From: Mauremys mutica
Taxonomy: Eukaryota > Chordata > Testudines > Geoemydidae
Assembly (NCBI RefSeq): GCF_020497125.1
Contig: NC_059076.1
Span: 11,151,951-11,215,950, forward strand
Direction of reading: 5' to 3'
Length of the DNA stretch: 64,000 nt
Shown: positions 55,886-64,000 of the stretch, piece by piece
How the letters are laid out: the number at the start of each line of letters is the position of its first letter
Position numbering within the stretch: the first letter of the stretch is position 1
Notes under the pieces: generated by a model
Told to the model about the DNA's origin: nothing
Seen by the model: the letters and a program-made list of their open reading frames with translations, nothing else
The model's database searches: none
Position numbers and translations under genes: made by a program

Positions 55886-58476
55886 TCTTCCCACTATTGG
55901 GAATTGTCAGTATGGGTCATTCAGAACAAGTGTTTGGACAGATTAAGATGACATTGACCTGGTTGGCTTCAGCTTTGACATGTGTAGTGTTGGAGGACAA
56001 CATACACACAATGTGTTGCTAAGGGGAAAGTAGGGACTTTCATTTTTCTCTAACATGTGGTAAAGAGTAAAAGTGATCTGATCAAGAATGCACGATCAGT
56101 GTGTTGGTAATAAACCAATTAGAAAAGAGAGAATTTTTGCTGTCCAAGTTATTTTCATATTATGTAAACTGAAGCCCACACGTGCCTTTTATAGGAATTG
56201 CACAAGATGCATAATATTCAGGAAACTTAATGGTGATTGGAAGACTGCTAGTAAATTGGAGGTGTATATACGTCTTAATGTGAGGAGATAGAGCTTCACA
56301 GGAGAAATCCAGCATGATCCACCTATGAACAGTATCTGGCCATTTTCTTTTTGTGTGCATCTGTTTCCTTCTTTAATAACTGTAATGGCAATGCATGCTT
56401 TTGGTTCCAATAATGTTTTCAATTAATAAACATGAGTGTCTCAGACCCGAATATGTGGCTTTCCTAAGCCGCACCACCTGTCCCTGTTTCCAGGGGACAG
56501 AGTGCCTGGAGGCAATACTTCATGGGGCACAGGGAGTGAACCCCCCCCTTGCAGCCTGGCATTTGGATTCCCTTATCCCTTGTCAGCCTGGGTACTGTAG
56601 TTGCACTGGTTGATCTCCTCCAAGAGACAGATCAGAGCATCTGTCTTGGCATTGTTCAACTATTGGCTGTCTGAACTGCTTTGGGGCTTAGACCTTATGG
56701 GGCTGCTATCAGGTGGCTTTGTTACTATCTGAGAGTTTCCTGACAGCAATGTTGGGAAATTAGTCCACTTCCCCCATGGTGCTCCACTGTGGAGTTCCAT
56801 CCCATCCTCCCTCTTGGCTGGGGAAGCGTGGCTTGTGGTGTCTTCCCTAAGCAGAGGAGACACACTTTGATCCTCCGGTCTCTTCTGATTCAAATGTTGC
56901 CTTTTCCCATGGTTCGGCTGAGCTTGGGGAATGGAGGAGAGGGGTGTCACACACATGGCCCCTCGAGTTATTTCCTGAGGGCTGCTAAACTCCCCTCCCC
57001 ACATTCCCTCTCCCCCCACTGCGCCGCATCCCCCCTTCTCTGCCCACCTCCAGGCGCTTCGCGTTTTCCAGGAGGGAGGGGGAGGAGCGGGAGGCCGTGC
57101 GCTCAGGGGAGGAGGCGGAGAAGAGGCGGGGCAGAGATTTGGGGAAGGGGTTGGAATGGGGGCAGGGAAGGGGTGGGACGGGGTGGGGCCTCATGGAAGG
57201 GGAGTGGGGGTGGGGTGTACATTTATATGAAAAGGTGTCAGTGATGCAGCCCTCAGCCAATGTACTAGTCCTCGTGTGGCCCTCGTGGTGATTTGAGTTT
57301 GAGATCCATGTTACAGGACAACACGCTTCTACATAGAAAAAAATAATAATTTTTTCGACAAACTAGTCAAAAGGTGCTGACAGGGTGTCGGGCTTTCCAA
57401 GGAGATCTGGAGGAGAAAGGAAATAAGGATAAAAGTTTTCTTTATATCCTTTTTAGTGTCATCTTCCCCTCCACATACTGAACGCTTTAGGATGCCTAAG
57501 AAAAAGGCTCATTACCTCAGTTCAGTCTGTCATGTCTCCTCCATTCGTCTACTATAATAGTCTCAGCACCATTAGACTGTGGAAAGAAAGAAATATGTTT
57601 GCGATGGGGAGGGAGAGAACCTGCTTTTTCTTGATCTTACACAGGCCTGAAGGAAACACTGGCTTTCCAGAGTGGTTTTGTTTTCCTGGATTTCTATACA
57701 GTAAGTACCTTCCACAGAATTGCAGATAGAGGGGAAATTGACATATGAATGGAATATTCCTATACTCTCAGAGGAATGAGAAACTTTCAGAGATCGATTT
57801 AAATAAATAGCTTTGACAGAGCCTGATCCAGAGGCTAATGTAGTCAATGGGTATTTCTGATGCGAATGGAAAGGCTTCTATTCACTTCAGAGGGCTTTAA
57901 ATGTGGAACAATACTTTTCGAACTCCTTGTTACCAAACTTTTTGACTGAAAGCAGGCAATTGACTTATTTTTCCCCAATGCAAATATCTTATGCCATATA
58001 GTATTAAAATTAACAGTAAAGCCAACTTTCTTGATGAGTATATTTAGGTACCTCAGTACTTTAGACTGACTTTCAGCTGTAGCTACTTGGGGGGGGGAGG
58101 TTTTGGGTCTCTTGCCCATAGAGATGAATGAAATGAGGCTACTTAAACAAACCATTTCATTATTTGGTGATATTCGATCTTGGGCTTCAATAAAAAAAAA
58201 GTGTACAGAAATCTTACTGACAAGCATGAAAAATGTGGTGTTCTATTTGGCAGTGTTTGTAGGGCTTTATATCTTGAATTGACTATTCAGGATATTGATC
58301 ACGAAAATCAGAAATGGGATATTAGAAGAAATTGGAAGAATAATCCAACACAACTCTTTCAATAGAAAATGCTGCCTGGTTTTAGGAACATAAATGCAAC
58401 TTTGATCCTGCAAAGGCTTATGCATGTGCTTAACTCTGCACATGTGAGCAGTCCCATTGAAGAAAATGGAACTAAG
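55886..58476. other. Intergenic, no gene recognised
   Basis: A GC-rich, G-run-bearing stretch lies at 57000-57240, with no gene. The rest is unclassified. Confidence 0.35.
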
Positions 58477-58478
58477 TA

Positions 58479-58668
58479 CACCTCTACCCTGATATAACGC
58501 TGTCCTCGGGAGCTAAAAAAAATCTTACCGCGTTATAAGTGTTATATCAAACTTGCTGTGATCCGCTGGAGTGCACCCCCCCCCCACCCACACACCCTGG
58601 AGCGCTGCTTTACCGCTTTATATCCGAATTCGTGTTATATCGGGTTGCGTTCTATCGGGGTAGAGGTG
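58479..58668. mobile_element. 190-bp mariner/Tc1-like MITE
   Basis: Left end CACCTCTACCCTGATATAAC and right end, inverted, CACCTCTACCCCGATAGAAC are flanked by TA (58477-58478 and 58669-58670), the Tc1/mariner target. The interior repeats GTTATAT and CGCTTTAT words. Non-coding. Confidence 0.88.
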
Positions 58669-60649
58669 TATGTGTGTAAAGTAGGCATGTTCTTAGCTTT
58701 GTAGGATCTAGCCCCAAGTGATTACCTGCAATAAATGAGGATCCAATTCTGGAAACCCGTTTTTTCCCCATGTAGGTGCTGAGCACCATAACTCTGGTCC
58801 AGCAAAGTGCTAGCATGTGAGTTGTCCCACTGACTTTAATATTAATCACACTACTGTGAATTTCCTTAATGTAGATAGGGCCTCGATTTGTTGTCCAACA
58901 GCTGAAAACATTCCTCATCAAGGCAAATCCCAAGGGACGTAATCTTCTCAAGTACTGAGCACCACCCGGATTGTTCTCTTGCTAGATCCTTAGACGGTCT
59001 CAGTCCTTGGACCTTATTATGACGCTGAAGCTTTGGTGAGGAGGTGATTACCTCGGCATTCCTTCCTTGAGAAACATGCTTTGTCATTCATTGGTCTTAC
59101 CTTCTCATGTCCATTCTAAGAAAGCATCCATAACCAAACCACTGGTAAGGAAGGCAACTAGTAGGTTCAGCTACACATTTTCTCAGTCTCCTCTTGTTTT
59201 GCCACGTAGTCTTTTTCCCCAGCTGCTCTGCATTGAGAATCAAATGTCAATAATCACTCTCCGGCCTTCCCCAGGGCCCACGACTCACTGCCGTACAAGA
59301 AAGCTGGAAACTCTAATCGAGAAATGTTACCCTCTTCTAGATGTTTGGGTCCACCTGACGCTCTCCTTCCAACCCTCCAAATGCTGCTGGAGGAAAAGTT
59401 ACAACTTTAGGAACAGCTGATCTAAAATTCTCACTTCCCACCCTCTTTCAGGATCACCTGCCTTGTAACGTTCATGGCTGGCCGCTAGCGGGAACAGTAA
59501 CTGGCTTGCTACTGGGACTCTAGGATGTCACGCATTCAACTTTTTTTTTTTTTTTTTTTTTGCCTGAAAGCCCTAAAAAAGGTGAACAAATGTACCATTC
59601 AATAGATGTGCATACGGAGATCAAATCTCCCTCTGGTGTCAGACAGTGCTGCTAATTGCCAATTACAACATGCTATCAGTATCCCATTGCTTTCGGTTCA
59701 TACATTTAAATATTCCACCATTTTTGAAGTAGCATAGGTAGGTAGGGGTGTGTGTGTGTGGGGGGGGTATGTGTGTGTAATCTCTCTCTCTCTCTCTCAT
59801 ATATATTACAATGAAATGCCTATTTGGATTGAAGGACTTTCCATAACTTTAACACCTCATCTGTTTTGGATCACTTAATGAATGACTTGTGCTCTGGAGC
59901 TGACCCGCTCTTTGCTTCAGCTTCTTTCTAAAAGGACTAGAACATCTCTGCTTCAACACAGCAAGAACCAAGCATGTTACATACAATCTCCTTTGTATTA
60001 GCAGAAAAAGGTAAAGTGTTTTATTTCCTGGAGAATGGCATCAATTTCCCATTACTCCCCCGAATCTAGTCTTAGACTTACTTGTATAGACTGTACAAAT
60101 TACATTGAGAACTCAGTATTTTTTGACTCTGCTGTGAAGGCAAACTTGGTGTAAAGCCTCCTCCTCTTCCCTCTGATCCTGAGCCAAAGTCTATTGAAGT
60201 CAATGGGGATCTTTTCATTGACTTCAATGGGCTTTCGATAAGGACTGCCCCAGGCTCATATTTTCCATGTATCGATTGCATTAAAATATCACATCATGGA
60301 AACTGTTTGGGTTTTTTTGGTATTGTGGTAAAAAAATTCAGTAAATCTTACCTAATTGTGATACTCTACATTGGGAAATCCACTCATTCCGGAAACGTCT
60401 CATGGAACCGGTTTAAGACCAATGCTCTGAATAGCTGCCGATCAAGGAGGACGACAGTTGTGCTAAGAGGGGAAACTTTCTAGTGACTTGGTGCCCACAT
60501 TTTCTCTTGTGTCTCAATCTTCTCTGGGTTCTGTTTGCTGTAAGCTGTTTGCCTTGTCTACATGGGGGCTGTGCCCTGGGTTAGCCCCCTTTAGCTACCC
60601 CACTGTAAACCCTCAGGATGGAGAGACAAAGCCGGTAGTAACTTGTAGT
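58669..60649. other. Intergenic with simple repeats
   Basis: A T(22) run lies at 59541-59562. A (GT)n-G-run-(GT)n-(CT)n-(AT)n compound microsatellite lies at 59745-59806. A MITE-like block (GAAGTCAATGGGGATCTTTTC) is near 60196. No gene recognised. Confidence 0.45.
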
Positions 60650-60857
60650 AAGACCTAGGTCTTATCTTTAGCTCTCAAAGTGCTTTGCAACATGAGGTCA
60701 ATATTACTATCTCTGTTCTACAGATGGGGAACTGAGGCACAGAAGCAAGCGATTTGCCCAAGGTCACCCAGCAAGTCAGTTGCAATGCTGGGACTAGAAT
60801 TCAGGTTTTCTGAGTCCTAGTACAGTGCTCTATCCACTAGGCTACACTACTGATTCC
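60650..60857 (-). repeat. MIR-type ancient SINE, well preserved
   Basis: CTACAGATGGGGAACTGAGGCA, GCCCAAGGTCACCCAGCAAG and GTGCTCTATCCACTAGGC are the reverse MIR core. Confidence 0.85.
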
Positions 60858-61580
60858 CCACCACCTCTCACCTCTGCACAGGCTCTGTGTAAGCACAAAA
60901 GCTTCTCTTTCCAACAGAAGTTGGTTCAATAAAAGATGTTCCCTCACCAACCTTATCTGGCTAATAGCTAGGGACCAAAATGGCAACAGCACACCATATG
61001 ATTACCTAACTGTTTCCATATGCATTCAAAACACGAATCAAACATGTTCTGCCCAACACACAAGGGGAAATTTTACTTTCTGTGACTGTCATGTGAGCTG
61101 GTTGAGAAATATTTTTCCCCATGAAGAACAAAGGAAACGTTGGTTTGGTCAACATTTTCGCTGAATTTTGTCAAGTTTTTTTGCACTATAACATCTCCCT
61201 TCCCCTGCCCCCCCCAAAATCTACAAAAATAGAAACTTCCTTGGGAAAACTTCCATTTGGTCCCCAAGCCAATTTTTTTTCAATCAAAAGTTCAGTGGAA
61301 AACTTCTTAAACGGCTTTATTAAGCTTGGGAGAAACCTTTTTCCTAAGCACCCGTTCTCAGTCAGTCCAAATAGTAGAGCAGTAGTGTTACAGCAGAATC
61401 GAGATACCAACAAGAAATGAAGACCATCACCTACGTTCCACAGGAAGTAGAATCTTTCCTGAGCATTGACTAAATATAAGGGCCAATTTTTCAGAAAGGC
61501 AAAATACTTAGTATCTCCAATGCATGCTGAGCATGGCTGAAAATGTGGGCACATCATTTAAGTGCCTACATGAGAACTGG

Positions 61581-61778
61581 TTTCAGAGTGGTAGCCGTGT
61601 TCATCTGTATCAGCAAAAAGAACGAGGAGGACTTGTGGCACCTTAGAGACTAACAAATTATTTGAGCATATGCTTTTGTGGGCTAAAGCCCACTTCATCA
61701 GATGCTTTAGCCCATGGAAGCTTATGCCCAAATAAATTTGTTAGTCTCTAAGGTGCCACAAATACTCCTCGTTCTTTT
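61581..61778 (-). repeat. Palindromic SINE-like insert with 14-bp target duplication
   Basis: Flanked by TACATGAGAACTGG at 61567-61580 and 61779-61792. The left part (from AAAAAGAACGAGGAGGACTT) and the right part (to ACTCCTCGTTCTTTTT) are inverted copies over about 75 bp, with GCCCACTTCATCAGATGC in the middle. The family is an abundant turtle/crocodilian interspersed repeat (ends GTAGCCGTGTT...). The long duplication shows reverse-transcription-type insertion; the inverted half suggests a rearranged copy. Confidence 0.85.
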
Positions 61779-61792
61779 TACATGAGAACTGG

Positions 61793-64000
61793 CACTTCTG
61801 AAAATCTGTCCCTTGTCATGGGTCCTGCACACCCTTGAAAATCTGGCCTCATATTTTGTTTTGTCCGAGGCAGCAGCAGCATGGTATCATCCCCTTCTGC
61901 CTGTTTGTTCTTTGTCTACACACAACGATAATAATCTGCCTTCCATCCCGTGTGCTGAGGTGAAAGCACCTACTAGCTGTAAAAGCAACCTTGTCAAATT
62001 CACTGATCTGAATCTTTTGACAAGTTCATACCACCACTCCCCATCCTGCTTTACACCGCCAGTGTTGATTTGAATTCCTAGCTGTCACAAGTTCCAGATT
62101 TCTATCAATACAAAGATTTTTACTATATGAAATATTGGTGGATTGTTGTTTTGCCATAAGATGTTTTGACACCTGCACCTACCTTATATTTTCAGCTCCA
62201 GGCTAAATTACTACCATTCCTTGTGAATACATCTTTTGCAGACCTCTGTTTAAAGTCTCCAGTTAATTCAAAAAGCAGCTACTTGACTTTATTAATACCC
62301 ATTATAAATGCCCCACTTTCATTACTCCAAGACTGAGTAACATTTGCTTTTTGGGATGCATTTGTATTGATTTTTTGGAAGTTCTAAAAACAGGCATTCA
62401 ATCAATCAAAAGTACGTTTTAAAAAAAATAATACTTTGGTGGACAGCATCCCTCTTGTGGAATTCAGGTCTGACGTCTTATTGAATTGGAATTTAATGCA
62501 GCCCAGGACTCTGGAGAACTCTCCCTCTTGATCGCAGATGCATCATCCTCTTCAGTATTTATTTAAATCAGTACTATTAGGAGGAGAAGTTGGGCCCCAG
62601 ATTTATTAATATAAGTTGTTAATAGCACACGGAAGTATGTTTGTTTTTTTTCCCCCACACCATGTACAAGGTTGTGATTGTGGAGATGGGAGATGTAGTC
62701 CAGGGGGAGGATGGCAGTACAAGGACCCAAATTACAACTCCCACGAGGCACTGCAGAAGCTCATGCAGACAGATTAATAGCCCAAGCCAAAATGAAATCA
62801 TCTGTTTCAATTTTTCCCAATGTAAAATTCACCAAAACTGATCTTTCCCCCAAAAAGTTCAACAAAGCCTCTTTTTCCAAAGGAAAATGTTTTGTTCCAA
62901 TTTCTTCAGCCTGCCCTATTCAATGATTTTTTACAGCTGCTGCTTGCTGTAGCTGTATTTCAGTTTGTTTTTATAAAGCATCTTAGCAGAGTTTAGTAAG
63001 AAGGGCACTTCATAAATTCCTCAGGCTACAGTATGTTGTGGAGCAGTTTCTATGGTGATTTTTTTTTCAACTGCAGTCCAGAAAATATTCCTAACAACTA
63101 GGGAAACAGGAACTTAAAAATCAAATGAGTTTAGCACAAAATGGATGTTAAGGTTTATCCCAGTGGAGGTTTGTTAGCATTGGACCCTCCCATGGTTTGG
63201 GACTTGTGGTGCAGTAATTGCATAGGTTTGCGTATGGAAGGGGTCACCCATTATGTTGCGGTGTCATTTTACCTGCCAGATTTTCAGCAACAACCCTCCC
63301 CTCCCCCCCCCCCCCAACAAAAAACCTGATCTCTGCAAAGATCAGCAATTGTGCGAACAAAGCACAGTTTAGCTCCCTCTTTCAGAAAGGCAGGTTTAGA
63401 GCCCCAGACTCCAATCTTCCTATTATTGAGATCCCCATAGAAATCTCCATGCCTGGACAGGGCTTTAAATGGAAGTGACAACCCATCGGTGCTTTCCACC
63501 CTGAACAACCTCTCCTCTGCGCTACTCGAGATCATCTCCATATAGCCACTCCACCACCACCACCTATTCTACAATGGAGTGTCCCTTTCGTTCTCAGCCC
63601 CTCATGTTAAGAGCTGTACCCAGGAAGCCACTTGCCCTGCATAATTTGTAGGCTGAATAGAAGTATTATTCTTATGCCTCTATTTAGTGACTTTGTAGAT
63701 GCTAACTATAAACAGATACAGATGCTGCTTTTTTGTACAACTCCCATACCTGTGTCAATAATAAAACCCAAATCTCCAGCACACTTTCTAGAATACACTT
63801 GAACACCTTATTACCTCCTTCCCCTCACCCAAGAGCCATTCTAGGATTTTTCACAGGCGTTTTAGCACATTGCATAATACCTCAGACTTTTTTTTAATAA
63901 CTTCTCAAATATTTGAACACTTTTTCCCCCCGTTCTGGTTATTTATCATTTGAATTGTAGCAACTAGAGGGCCCCAACCAGCCAAGACAAAGGGTGGGAG
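61793..64000. other. Intergenic, no gene recognised
   Basis: A C(13) run lies at 63304-63316. No exon, RNA gene or young transposon recognised. Confidence 0.35.

Overview
The window looks like a piece of a turtle nuclear genome (Testudines, probably a cryptodire). The evidence is the repeat content: many reverse-oriented CR1 LINE tails of the turtle type, a tRNA-headed SINE ending in a CR1 tail, numerous hAT, Harbinger and mariner miniature elements, and ancient MIR-type SINEs. There is no prokaryotic gene organisation; nearly all long ORFs are chance reading frames or decayed transposon genes. Family names come from recognition by eye, without a database search.

Layout. Positions 1-2700 are the 5' end of one host gene on the minus strand. 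Exon 1 (2016-2148, coding part) gives a signal peptide and N-terminus that match ephrin receptor EPHA5, ending at a clean GT donor. It lies in a GC-rich CpG island (about 560-2700). Intron 1 (1-2015) holds an ~87-bp, 11-copy G-rich minisatellite (795-1765) and an AC-rich tract. Everything from about 2700 to 64000 is upstream intergenic DNA of EPHA5, and no other host exon could be supported.

The most notable region is 23582-28271, a complete 4.69-kb PIF/Harbinger DNA transposon with TAA target-site duplications, imperfect terminal inverted repeats and arrays of TCGAA/TTCGA subterminal motifs. It carries two convergent genes, both open: a 427-aa DDE transposase (23959-25242, plus) and a two-exon Myb/SANT-like DNA-binding protein of about 340 aa (27883-26010, minus, splice join inferred from reading frame). 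The tail-to-tail spacer contains a diverged tandem duplication. In known Harbinger systems the two proteins act together: the Myb-like protein helps nuclear import and end recognition, and the transposase cuts and joins.

The rest is a dense record of transposition: six or seven non-autonomous hAT elements with clear 8-bp duplications, three of them one family (TIR CATAGGCGCC); a mariner-like element; two solo LTRs with 5-bp duplications (896 and 193 bp); a CR1 copy carrying both a hAT insert and the short LTR; SINE-like inserts with 13-14-bp duplications, one of them a palindrome; a ~1.5-kb fold-back structure at 32.6-34.1 kb; a second minisatellite at 38.6-39.1 kb; and a decayed 1.7-kb coding region (44.6-46.3 kb) resembling a widespread uncharacterised metazoan transposon-like protein family.
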